In this document: piece after piece, positions 11,395 to 21,124 of the stretch
How positions within the stretch are numbered: position 1 is the stretch's first letter
Layout: every line of letters starts with the position of its first letter
Source of the DNA: Melampsora larici-populina 98AG31
Lineage: Eukaryota; Basidiomycota; Pucciniomycetes; Pucciniales; Melampsoraceae
Length of the DNA stretch: 64,000 nt
Assembly (NCBI RefSeq): GCF_000204055.1
Contig: NW_006768794.1
Location: 991,367 to 1,055,366, forward strand
Direction of reading: 5' to 3'
Translations under genes and position numbers: made by a program
The notes under the pieces: generated by a model
Databases searched by the model: none
Seen by the model: only the letters and a program-made list of their open reading frames with translations
What the model was told of the DNA's origin: nothing

Positions 11395-14300
11395 TTATAA
11401 TTGCGCCTCTTCCTCATCAGTGACCTCCTCCTCTTCTTCTGCTGTTGGAATAATACCCCTTGGATAAAATCTTTTGACGTGTTCTGCTGCATATCTTCTT
11501 GACAATTCTACACCATTTAACTCTTCTAAAATATAAGATCCTCCCACGTGTTGTTTGATAATTCTAAAAGGCCCATTCCATCTATTCTTGAATAATTTTC
11601 CCCATTGAAATTCCAAACTCTTATTATAAGTTAATACTAAATCTCCTTCTTTTAATGGTTTCCTCATTCTATGCGCATTTTTCTTATCCCAATATATAAT
11701 CCCTTGAACTCTTGCTTTCATCATTTTATCATATGCCTTATTAATAATTTCTTCTCTACATAATAATTGTTCCATCCTTGCTTTTAATAATTCTTCTCCC
11801 GTGGTAATTCTTGCCCAATCAATACCTAAAAATGTCCCAGCCTCTAAATCAATTGGTAATACTGCTACTTGATTAAATATCATCTCATAAGGAGACATTC
11901 CAGTTGTTCTTTTCGTGGAAATTCTATCAGCAAATAAGACTTGAGGTAAAAATGCTTCCCAAGATGTTCCACTTTCATCACTTAATTTAATTAATGCGCC
12001 TTTAATATCCTTATGTCCTCTTTCAACCATTCCTTCTGCTTGAGGCCAATAAGCTGTTGATTCCACCACTTTTGATCCAGCCATAGTAACTGCTTCTCTA
12101 AATATTCCTTTAAATTCTGATCCACCATCAACTGTAAAACATTTCACGGACCCATATCTCATTATCCATTCTTTTGTAATAAATTTGGCTACTGCTGTAG
12201 CTGTTAATTTCTTTAAAGGTACTGCTTCTACCCATCCAGATAAATCATCCCTTGCAATTATAGCATAATCATGACTTCCAGCTTTGATATGAATAGCATC
12301 CAAACTGACTCTTCCAAACACGGTATTTTCACCTGTAGCCCTTCCAACTTCTTTTTCTTTCTTTGAACTTTTCTTTTGACATTCTTCACATGATACCACC
12401 CAATTTCTAACTGATTCTTTCATTTCAGGCCACCAAAATCTTATTAAACACCTTCTGTAAGTTTCTTCAATTCCTCTATGTCCCAATTCCTCGTGTAACT
12501 TCTTTAATATATATTCTTGTCCTTCAATTCTTGATATTACCAATCTTCCTTGAGGTACTCCTCTTTTCTTTAACCTGCTACCATCCACGTAAAATAAAGG
12601 TACTTTACTCTTAATCTTTTGAAATTCAGCATCTTCACAATCTTTTGGTCTTATTAAAGTTGTTAAATATTCCTCCAAATTACGCCAAATTCCTTCTTGA
12701 CTCCACATAGAATTTTCTTCAAGTATAACCTCCTCTTCCTCTAATTCTGAACTTCCCACCTGTAATTGAAAACTTTCATATACTTTAATTTCTTTCTTAT
12801 CTTCATCAAAACTTTCTGCTTCATCTGATTCACTTCCAGGTTCCCTTCTTGATAATCCATCAGGCATTCCAAAGCTCTTTCCATGTTTATGAACAAGATC
12901 AAATGAAAATAATTGTATGTAAGCTACCCATCTTGTCATAGCTGCATTTGGTAAACTAGGCGCATTAATCATTTGAATTAAAGCCTTTGCATCTACTTGC
13001 AATTCAAAATGTTGACCCCATAATTTTGTTTTAAACTTCCTCATAATCTTTGCCACGTCACATAATTCCAATTTAGGTTGAGAGTATCTTGATTCAACTT
13101 CTGTAAATACTTCTGACTCATAAAACACGGGCCTTATTTCTCCTTCATCATTTTCTTGCATCAAAACTCCTCCAGCTGCAATATAACTTGAATCCACGGC
13201 CAATATAATTTTATTTGCTCCTTCACTATAATCCAAAGCTGCTAATACAATATCTTCCCCCACTATCTTTTTTAATATATTAAAAGCCTTATTACAATCT
13301 TTATTCCATTCCCAGTCCACATTCATTCTTGTAAGTCTTCTTAAAGGTGCAGCAAGGTGTCCAAAATTAGGAATAAACATCCTGACATAAATACACGTGC
13401 CCAAGAATCCAAGAACTTGAGTTTTATTTGTTGGAATTGGCCAAGTCTGAATTTTATTCTTCTTTTTAATTGATACACTTCTTCCTTTTCCACTCACTAT
13501 ATGTCCAACAATTTCCAAAGCTGGTACACACACGGCAAATTTCTTTCCAGACACTGTTAACCCTGCTTCTTCAATTCTGAATAATATTCTTTCCAATATA
13601 ATAGCATATTCCCAAATAAATTTCCTTATACCATTATTCTCTTTTAAAACTTCATTATTATAATCACTTTCAGGTCCTTTAATTCCTCCATCATCAATAA
13701 ATATCCCTGCATGTTTAGGAAGCTCTTCTTGCAATATCCACATCATTTGCGCCTGATAAACTGCTACAGAATTAGTTGCACCTTGAGGTAATCTTGTTAA
13801 TTGCAATCTTCCCAAAGGAGTTTCAAAAGTTGTTAATGGTCTTGAAACTTGCGCCAATTCCCTTTCATCATATCCTCCCATAATATCCCCTAATCCATAA
13901 CAAGCTCTACCAGAGAAAGATTCCACGAATTCTTCAGGTGAAGGAGGTATTCCAGCATCTTTAATAGTTACTTTATTTAATACTTGAAGATCATGTACTA
14001 TTCTCAATTTGCCATCACCTTTAAGCACGCAGAAAACTGGACTAGAATAACTTGAAGAGGATTGTTCATAAAGACCAGTCTTGATTCTTTGTCTTACTAA
14101 TTCAATATAATCATTTCTAATGGCTGTAGGTATTGGAATTGGTCTAATTTGCCAAGGTTCATGATCAATTACTGGAACCACGTAAGGTAATCCATAAGAG
14201 TGCTTCAATAATCCTCTTTCTTCTTCACAATAAGCCACAGCTCCTTCTCTTAAGACTAATATAAAGAGAAATAATTTCCATTCTTCATCTGAAAGCCATC

Positions 14301-17300
14301 CTGAAGGTCCAAAATTACACTGCTTCAACCTTTCCACCGTGGTCTTATCAGTTTCAATAAATTCTGGAGGGTTTGGAATTAAAGGAGTCTTATAAGGGTC
14401 TCTTGATAAAGCTGGTCTTTGAAGAGGAAAATTTAAATATTGAGGCATAGGCGCATTAACAGGTTTAACTTTTCTTTCAACTGATTTATATTTGGCGCCA
14501 AAACTTCTATATTCAATTCCTCCTTGATTTTCAAATATATCTTCATTTTCCAAGTTCATAATGATATTAATTTCATCAATTAAAGTTTGCTCCATATGGA
14601 TTTCATTTTCAAACTTAAGTCCATATATTTCATCTTCAATTAATTCCTCACGTAATTCTTCAAATAATTTATTTCCTCCATCATTTTCCAACATAAAGCC
14701 TTGTCTTTCTTCAATTGAAACATTTAATTTCCTTTCCCACGTGCCTTTATCAGGTTCACACAATCTTATCTTCATCCATACACCTCTACTATCTTTTAAA
14801 GTCATTCTTTCACCAACATCTTCTTCAAAATTCAACTGAGCTTCAAAATCAAAGAGGAAAGGCCTTCCAAGTAAGATAGGCGTGTCATCATCTTCTGCCA
14901 CAAAGAAATGAACTATTCCATCAATATTGGCGCCTACATGAATCTTGACATTCTCAGCAATACCACAAAGAGGTGTCCTATGTCCACTAATTCCTCTCAC
15001 GCCACTTTTTAAATTAACCAAGGTCTGAACTGGTAATAATTGCATAATTTTTAAAGGAATAATATTGATTTGAGAGCCTGAATCAATTAAAGCTTTAACC
15101 TTCATCTTCCCAATTGTAATTTCTACGTGTCCCAAAGGTGTTGAATAAAGAGTTGCTTGAGGAACATTAACTTCCAAAGAGGAATCTGATTCTGTTTCAT
15201 ATTCAAAGTCAGATAATATAGAATTGTTTGCAACTGAAGCCATGGTTGTTTGATTTAAATTAAGCCTTCTTTTTGAAACCCATTTCTTAACTTCATCAGA
15301 GATTACAGGTGAGATGGCGCATAATTCTTTAATTTGAAGTTCAATAGCACCATTCATAATCTTTTCCACAACCTCAGAAACTATCTTTGCCTTATTTGCA
15401 AATGCTGGTAATCCTTTGCTTAATCTGTCCTTCACAAAATCCCCGTCATTTGGAATAATATATGTAGGTTTCTTTGTTTGAGCTGAACCATCTTCACTCT
15501 TATTACTCTCTTCATCTTTATGAATTCTCCTTAAACTTCCATCCAATATATCACGCTGATCTTGAACATTATTATCTTCATCCACGTCCATAGCATCAAT
15601 TTCCTCTATCATATCATTAATTGTAACTTTCTTCTTCTTCTTTAATTTGTTTAATACATCTCCTTGATCCACAGCTTTCCCACTCCTTGTCTTCATTTCC
15701 ACGCCATATAATTTAGTCCCAGCTCCAGCTTTAACTTCAGTACACTTCTTAGTAAATTCAGGTACAGACCATTCTTCTAAAACTCCACAATTAGTTTTTA
15801 ATTCATGTACCTTATCCTTTCCTTCCTCTCTAGTTAAAACACTCGTGGGAATTACAGGTGGTACTACTGCTGTATTTGTTACAGGTGGATTGTTTACAGG
15901 TTGATTATTCTGCTGTTGTTGTTGCATATTATTACGTGCCATAGCATTTGCTTGATCTTCAGAGTACTTAATAACTTGTTGTCTAATTCCTTCATTAGCC
16001 TTCTTATACATCCTTTCATTACTTCTAGGTAAGAATAAACCATCCATTCTATCTTGAAGTAATCCAGCTTGCTTATCCTGAATAACCCATTTACACCTTC
16101 CCATACTATGTCCCTCCGTGTTACAATAAGAACAAAATGGCATAGTATTCTGTTGAGGCATAAAATTTTGATTATTAATGGCGGGAATTTGATTATTATT
16201 ATTGGGTAAAGGATTATTAACAGGTCTATTATTATTATTGTTATTAAACCTGTTAAAATTTGAATTATTAGGCGCTCTGTTGGGTTGAAAGTTATTATTA
16301 AATTGTTGAGGCCTTGAGTTATTATTTGGCGGATATTGAACATTGTTCCTTTGATTTGGAACAACTTGTTGATGAATTTGATTCTGTAAAGCATTTGAAA
16401 TTGGAATCTGAAAATTATAAGAATTATTTAAAGGTAACTGTAAAGGATTTTGGACGTGATTTATTTGTAAATTCTTTAAATCAGTACATAATATTTCCAT
16501 TTGTTGATTTGCTTTAGCCTGCATTCCTCCAATCTTTGCAACTTTACTACTAGTATCCTTTTGAATAACTTCACTTTTAACTCCAGCAATTTCATTCTTG
16601 ATGGTATATTTCTCTTCTCCAATATCTTCAAATACCAAAAGCGCCTCTTCTTCAATATAATGATCAACCACCTTCTTTAATTTCTCTAAGTTAGGTAATT
16701 TATATCTTCCACTTGATACTTTCTTCATCATCTTCTTCTTAATCATCCTCTTCTTAAATTTCTTCTGAAGTTCATCTGAAAAAGCCTCATAGAAATATCT
16801 TGCCACTTCTTCATCACTTGAATCCACGTAATCATGTCTAGCCAAGTATTGATGAATTTTATCAAAGTTAATTCTGAATGTTTGATATTCACTTTTACAC
16901 GTAACACCTCCATTTCTCATTGTTCTTTCAGATAAAGTTCTTAAGTGATCAATAGAATATCTTGGCTGTTCCGTGGTAGTCTGATATCTGGCAATTAATT
17001 GCTCCTTGACCTTCTTCCAACTCCATTCACCAACTCCCCAACCTTCCATATCACGTATTTCCTCCTTAAGTTCTTCTCCAACAACAAAACTGGTAATTTG
17101 CCTGACCATATCCAATTCTGAGGCGCCATTTGCTTCAGCTTGACTATGATAATTGATAATAAATTTCTTAACATTTCCTCCAACTTCAAATCTAACACTT
17201 GTATCAGAATTATCAATTTTCCGTGGTTTAACATGACTCCTACTTCTCTCATTTCCTTCTTCCTCTTCACTTTCTTCTGAAGTTGAGCTTGAATCATCAC

Positions 17301-17841
17301 TTGAGCTGCTTGAGGCGCTTGAATCTCCATCACTTTCTTCTTCCTTAATAACCTCCTTCTTCCTACTTATCTTCTTTCCTTTTCCCTTCTTAACTACCTT
17401 AATAACTTCCTTAACTCTTTCCTTCTTCCCTTTTTCTTCCTTAAGTCTTATTAAATTAATTATATCCGCCATTTCTCTCTCTCTTCTTAAATAATGTTGT
17501 TGTTGATTAATAAACTGTTGTTGCCAATCAGGTTCTTCCTCGTGGTCTGAGGGTAATAATGTTTCTTGTTCTCTAAATCCAGTAAATGCTGAAGGTGGAA
17601 TTGGATCCTCAGAAGTTGATTCTTCACGTTGTTTTCCACGTACAGTTGATCCTGAAGCAGGTCCTGGTGGTGGTGGTAAAGAGCCAGAGGGTAAAGATGT
17701 TGAATAATTCACAGGATTTTCTAAAGCATAAGTTCTACTACTACGTGGAGTTCTTTTATAATGAGAAGTTGGTGGTAATTCTAATTCTGAATCCCCTTCT
17801 TCTCCTCCTTCTTGATCATGAATTTGAATGATTGAAGACAT
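11395..17841 (-). CDS. Gag-pol polyprotein of the Ty3/gypsy-type retrotransposon
   Basis: A single uninterrupted frame of 2148 residues, beginning at the ATG at 17841 about 350 bases after the primer-binding site. Gag has acidic and Lys-rich low-complexity segments, an Asn/Gln-rich region, and a CCHC zinc knuckle near residue 570 (CSYCNTEGHSMGRC). The aspartic protease has its DSG near residue 920 (VKALIDSGSQINIIP). Reverse transcriptase follows, with its catalytic pair in IFIDDGG near residue 1381 (Phe where most relatives have Tyr). RNase H begins around IILAVDSSY near 1549. Integrase has an HHCC finger near 1780-1815 and a DDE triad near 1848, 1903 and 1940. No chromodomain is seen; the protein ends in a short acidic tail. 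With no frameshift or stop and near-identical LTRs, the copy may be able to express all activities. Gag and pol are fused in one frame, so no frameshift signal is needed. Confidence 0.95.
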   Translation of the reverse strand: MSSIIQIHDQEGGEEGDSELELPPTSHYKRTPRSSRTYALENPVNYSTSLPSGSLPPPPGPASGSTVRGKQREESTSEDPIPPSAFTGFREQETLLPSDHEEEPDWQQQFINQQQHYLRREREMADIINLIRLKEEKGKKERVKEVIKVVKKGKGKKISRKKEVIKEEESDGDSSASSSSSDDSSSTSEESEEEEGNERSRSHVKPRKIDNSDTSVRFEVGGNVKKFIINYHSQAEANGASELDMVRQITSFVVGEELKEEIRDMEGWGVGEWSWKKVKEQLIARYQTTTEQPRYSIDHLRTLSERTMRNGGVTCKSEYQTFRINFDKIHQYLARHDYVDSSDEEVARYFYEAFSDELQKKFKKRMIKKKMMKKVSSGRYKLPNLEKLKKVVDHYIEEEALLVFEDIGEEKYTIKNEIAGVKSEVIQKDTSSKVAKIGGMQAKANQQMEILCTDLKNLQINHVQNPLQLPLNNSYNFQIPISNALQNQIHQQVVPNQRNNVQYPPNNNSRPQQFNNNFQPNRAPNNSNFNRFNNNNNNRPVNNPLPNNNNQIPAINNQNFMPQQNTMPFCSYCNTEGHSMGRCKWVIQDKQAGLLQDRMDGLFLPRSNERMYKKANEGIRQQVIKYSEDQANAMARNNMQQQQQNNQPVNNPPVTNTAVVPPVIPTSVLTREEGKDKVHELKTNCGVLEEWSVPEFTKKCTEVKAGAGTKLYGVEMKTRSGKAVDQGDVLNKLKKKKKVTINDMIEEIDAMDVDEDNNVQDQRDILDGSLRRIHKDEESNKSEDGSAQTKKPTYIIPNDGDFVKDRLSKGLPAFANKAKIVSEVVEKIMNGAIELQIKELCAISPVISDEVKKWVSKRRLNLNQTTMASVANNSILSDFEYETESDSSLEVNVPQATLYSTPLGHVEITIGKMKVKALIDSGSQINIIPLKIMQLLPVQTLVNLKSGVRGISGHRTPLCGIAENVKIHVGANIDGIVHFFVAEDDDTPILLGRPFLFDFEAQLNFEEDVGERMTLKDSRGVWMKIRLCEPDKGTWERKLNVSIEERQGFMLENDGGNKLFEELREELIEDEIYGLKFENEIHMEQTLIDEINIIMNLENEDIFENQGGIEYRSFGAKYKSVERKVKPVNAPMPQYLNFPLQRPALSRDPYKTPLIPNPPEFIETDKTTVERLKQCNFGPSGWLSDEEWKLFLFILVLREGAVAYCEEERGLLKHSYGLPYVVPVIDHEPWQIRPIPIPTAIRNDYIELVRQRIKTGLYEQSSSSYSSPVFCVLKGDGKLRIVHDLQVLNKVTIKDAGIPPSPEEFVESFSGRACYGLGDIMGGYDERELAQVSRPLTTFETPLGRLQLTRLPQGATNSVAVYQAQMMWILQEELPKHAGIFIDDGGIKGPESDYNNEVLKENNGIRKFIWEYAIILERILFRIEEAGLTVSGKKFAVCVPALEIVGHIVSGKGRSVSIKKKNKIQTWPIPTNKTQVLGFLGTCIYVRMFIPNFGHLAAPLRRLTRMNVDWEWNKDCNKAFNILKKIVGEDIVLAALDYSEGANKIILAVDSSYIAAGGVLMQENDEGEIRPVFYESEVFTEVESRYSQPKLELCDVAKIMRKFKTKLWGQHFELQVDAKALIQMINAPSLPNAAMTRWVAYIQLFSFDLVHKHGKSFGMPDGLSRREPGSESDEAESFDEDKKEIKVYESFQLQVGSSELEEEEVILEENSMWSQEGIWRNLEEYLTTLIRPKDCEDAEFQKIKSKVPLFYVDGSRLKKRGVPQGRLVISRIEGQEYILKKLHEELGHRGIEETYRRCLIRFWWPEMKESVRNWVVSCEECQKKSSKKEKEVGRATGENTVFGRVSLDAIHIKAGSHDYAIIARDDLSGWVEAVPLKKLTATAVAKFITKEWIMRYGSVKCFTVDGGSEFKGIFREAVTMAGSKVVESTAYWPQAEGMVERGHKDIKGALIKLSDESGTSWEAFLPQVLFADRISTKRTTGMSPYEMIFNQVAVLPIDLEAGTFLGIDWARITTGEELLKARMEQLLCREEIINKAYDKMMKARVQGIIYWDKKNAHRMRKPLKEGDLVLTYNKSLEFQWGKLFKNRWNGPFRIIKQHVGGSYILEELNGVELSRRYAAEHVKRFYPRGIIPTAEEEEEVTDEEEAQL

Positions 17842-18191
17842 GATATTGATTTTAATTATTATAAAATGATATTATAAAATAAAGAAAGAAACTCGAAATA
17901 TTGATAATTTTGAAAGTTATAATGAATTAAAAGTGAATATATGCGTGGTTTTTAAGTTATATTCTTTCTTTTAAAGATTGATTATTGTTATTTAATATGT
18001 TATTAGTTGATATTGAATTTTATTAATTGAATTTTGTTGATATTTGTTGAATATAATTTTCTTTCGAAATGATGAATTGTATTATTATTAATTTGATTAT
18101 TGATGATTTAATAATAAATTGTTGATGTTTTAAGATAATAATTAGGGAAATTATTAAATATAATTGACGGATGTTGCTTGTTTAAAGTAAA

Positions 18192-18211
18192 GAGCCCCAG
18201 TGGAGTCACCA
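18192..18211 (-). promoter_or_regulatory. Primer-binding site of the LTR retrotransposon
   Basis: The plus strand here reads as a tRNA 3' end finishing in CCA (...GTGGAGTCACCA), three bases inside the 5' LTR, so the element strand carries TGGTGACTCCACTGGGGC. The acceptor half pairs with a tRNA beginning GACTCCA, which is the start of eukaryotic tRNA-Asn as I recall it. The tRNA identity is inference; the position and terminal TGG are direct observations. The 5' leader between here and the gag start (17842-18191) holds no other feature. Confidence 0.8.
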
Positions 18212-18214
18212 ATA

Positions 18215-19833
18215 TGTAGTATTTAAAGCTCAACAAGAGCTTTACAACACCTAAGAAGGGATAATCTACCACGTGTAATATAGTAGAAGTTGCCTAAAGA
18301 CTGCCTTCTTCAAAGAAACCAGCACAAGGGCACTTGCTGACCACTTTGTGATAACAGAGAAAAGGATAAAAGGCACCAGAGAAATAAAGCAATACTGTTG
18401 TTAAGTATTATTCCCAGATTTTAAGCGCAAAAAAGTCACAAACTATGTTTATTACTAGCAATACTGTTGTAAGTATTATTCCCAATTAGACTTGTAGTCT
18501 TTAACACACGTAAATAAATTTCTCCTTGCTTTTGAAGGGGCGGATTTAAGTGATCTTAGTACAAATATAGTAAATAAATGATGATTTATAACACTACAAC
18601 AAAGGTATAAGATGCAGAAAAGGGCGCTACAATCCCAAAATCATCAAGGAGTACTTATATCCACATGTAACAATCTTTACAACAGTCAACAGCCTCAAAA
18701 ACCAATCAAATCCGCCTAAATAACCCTAAAAACCATGTAATGACGCAATGTAATGATCTTGTTACTAATGTATGATGTAATTTTCACAGCCAAAAGTGAT
18801 CAATGACGCAATGATGTAATGTACAGCACTTCTTAAGATGAATACAGGTGATTTTTTCCTTGTAAACTAGCTGAAACCCAATTTTTGAGATTACGAATTT
18901 TTTCAGATGTGCTCCAATTTTTGATTACTAAAATGCATCTTGTAGCCCACGTGTTACTGATCATTTCTGACACCTATAAGACCTATTTCTGATGAGTGAT
19001 GAGTAAGATATTGAGTTGTGAAGTTAAGGTTTTTGGTGTTACATGTGTCTTGTGACTGTAAATTCGAGATTCACACCAATTTCTTATTTCCCTTATAACT
19101 TTTTACATAAACCTCCGTTACTAATGATTCAAAGGTTGTACATTATGTAATCCACTCTTCTGCGTTGAATGAGCCATCTACCAACTTATTCTGACGTCAT
19201 TTGACATATGTAATTAGCTGAAAACCTCCATTTTCGCCGATTTTCACCTGTTTTCTTCACTTTTCACAGCTGCTACTCCCTTTTCCTTGCTCATGTAATA
19301 TGACATCATCTTCTATAACCTTAAAAATCCCGGAAAATCCTCTTGGCAACCTTAAATTCCATCACTACCACCATTACATATGTAAACTACACGCCTAACC
19401 CTTGTTTACCAACTTCGAAAAAGTACCTTTCTGCTAATAACCTCTGTTTCCCCTTATCAACCTTGAATATTAAAATTGTTCCTGTATAATAAACTGTTGT
19501 TCTTTCATATTCTAACCTTATAAAACCCATAACTTAATTATAAATAAGCTAAAAACCATTTTCCAACTTTTACACCTATATTTTCGAATTTTTCTTATCT
19601 TTTCTTTTTCTGTCTTTTTGTAATAACTTTGTAAGTAAACTATGTTGATCTTAATAATAATTCTGAAATAAGATGACATAATAATGAGCTAATAAGTATA
19701 CATAAGCCTCTAAGAGCTTCAATTGATCTGAAAACCTGAATTTCGAATTCTCTGCTATATTGAAGTTTGCTAATAAACTGGTAAAGTAAAGATGATTAAT
19801 TTTTTTGCTTAATATCATAAATAGATCACCACA
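18215..19833 (-). repeat. 5' LTR of the full-length element
   Basis: 1619 bp, from TGTAGTATTT to GATCACCACA on the plus strand, matching 8602-10220 along its whole length. As the 5' LTR it should carry the promoter of gag-pol. The outer flank starting at 19834 is unrelated to pol, unlike the flank of the other LTR. Confidence 0.93.
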
Positions 19834-20538
19834 ACGTGTATGTCAGAAATGTTACGTTTGCAGGTCTGCGGTGGAGATGCTCTAACGAATCTTACATACT
19901 GGTCTTACAAAGTGGTCATCTAGAAAATGTGATCATATACTTACAATTGTATGAAGAAACTCAGATAAAGTGGCTCAATTCAATCTCAGATTAGAAGCTC
20001 CGATCGAAATGCAGTTGTCAACGTTTCACCCAACAAAAGAACCATGTCAACTTGTCAAATTCAAATTTGAGATTCAACAAATCAGCTGATTGATCTTACA
20101 AAAACAGACTCACTTCCACCGCGCGACCCTGTACAACTCGACTAGTAGTCGAATTGAGGGGGACATTTCAAACGACTACTAGTCGAGTGTGGCTGTTAAC
20201 AGCCTCTCTCAGAGATGACCTGTTAAGCCCACCCAAATACACACAAGTCCCCCGGGCGAAATTTTTTGAAATTCAACACCGTAACTTGCCCAAATCCGGC
20301 TTAAGACTTCCTACAGTCAAGTCCGTGTGTAACATCGGGTTTGCCCTACCCGGTCACCGCTCATAGGGGCCTGTCAGTGTCGGGCCATTGGCTCTTGCTG
20401 AGTTGTGAAGTTGCTGAGCTGGTACGTTCGTCCTAAATATTGATCGCTTTCTCCATACCACTGTAAACATCATTCAACTTCCCCAATTTGGCAGAGGAAA
20501 ATGATTAATAGTACAGTTTTTCATAAAAGAATCTAATA
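19834..20538. other. Intergenic, no gene seen
   Basis: No supported coding sequence. It holds the hairpin at 20136-20188 and a GC-richer patch at about 20220-20400. It does not continue the gene interrupted at 4751, as far as can be read. Confidence 0.5.
20136..20188. repeat. 16-bp perfect inverted repeat
   Basis: ACTCGACTAGTAGTCG at 20136-20151 is exactly complementary to 20173-20188 across a 21-base loop. The sequence is unlike the surrounding AT-rich DNA. It could be an element terminus or a protein-binding site; nothing more can be said. Confidence 0.7.
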
Positions 20539-21001
20539 CTGCACACCTGGGCCATTTCACCCACACTACATATGTGCAGCAAGCTAAGTCAATAGTTGTC
20601 TATCATGTACATACAGGTCTGCTCAGTTTTTTGCCCATCAGAATAAATAAATCACATGTTATACCACATGTAACTTTTTCGACTTTGAATTTTGTTTCCC
20701 AAAAATTCACTACATATAATTCTGTAGCTGCTCAGGCAATATTGTTGAAGCTATGTCTTAGTAACAGAAAGTGTGTTACATGCAGTTGAGTTGATGAGAT
20801 CACACCAAAACATTGAGTCAGTGTATGTAGTCAATCTTTTGGAAGCTTTTTTCAATCTGAAAGAAGTTACAGCATGTATTACATATGAATAACTTGTCCT
20901 GATGAGCAGATAACTGAGCAGAACTGTATGTACATGATAACCACATATTCACTGAGCCTGCTACACATATGTAGTGTGGGTGTTATGGCTCAGGTGTGGA
21001 G
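20539..21001. repeat. Foldback repeat upstream of the KDZ gene
   Basis: The two halves of this 463-bp segment are imperfect reverse complements over roughly 200 bases each. The best block is a 19-bp perfect match (20558-20576 with 20964-20982). Further matching blocks include TATCATGTACATACAG and CTGCTCAGTT, and the arms meet near 20770. No convincing target duplication was found. It lies 124 bp before the KDZ start codon, so it is either a foldback MITE in the promoter or part of the KDZ element itself. Confidence 0.7.
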
Positions 21002-21124
21002 TGATAGACCATTTTATGACAAATCATACTCCCAATCATTTTTCCCTGCCCACTTGGGGAACCCGAATAATGTCTGCAGTGTACGTCACCTTCACCACCT
21101 TAACCGCACTTCAATCAAGCATCC

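Larger units (their letters stand above)
8602..19833 (-). mobile_element. Full-length Ty3/gypsy-type LTR retrotransposon with antisense gene (11.2 kb)
   Basis: In element orientation the order is: 5' LTR 18215-19833, primer-binding site, gag-pol 17841-11395, antisense gene 10333-11235 on the opposite strand, polypurine tract, 3' LTR 8602-10220. Both LTRs are 1619 bp; by eye they differ at about 16 positions (near 1 percent), which points to a recent insertion. The integrase-last domain order (protease, RT, RNase H, integrase) places it in the Ty3/gypsy group. The five bases flanking the LTRs do not match (CACAT before 8602, ACGTG after 19833), so the present arrangement includes recombination, a deletion or a misassembly. 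Confidence 0.9.

Noticed and set aside
4751..19833. The whole locus as one element with outer LTRs 4751-6380 and 18215-19833
   Set aside because: The left LTR is clearly more diverged than the other two, which match each other in length (1619 bp) and sequence; pol and the antisense gene are each present twice.
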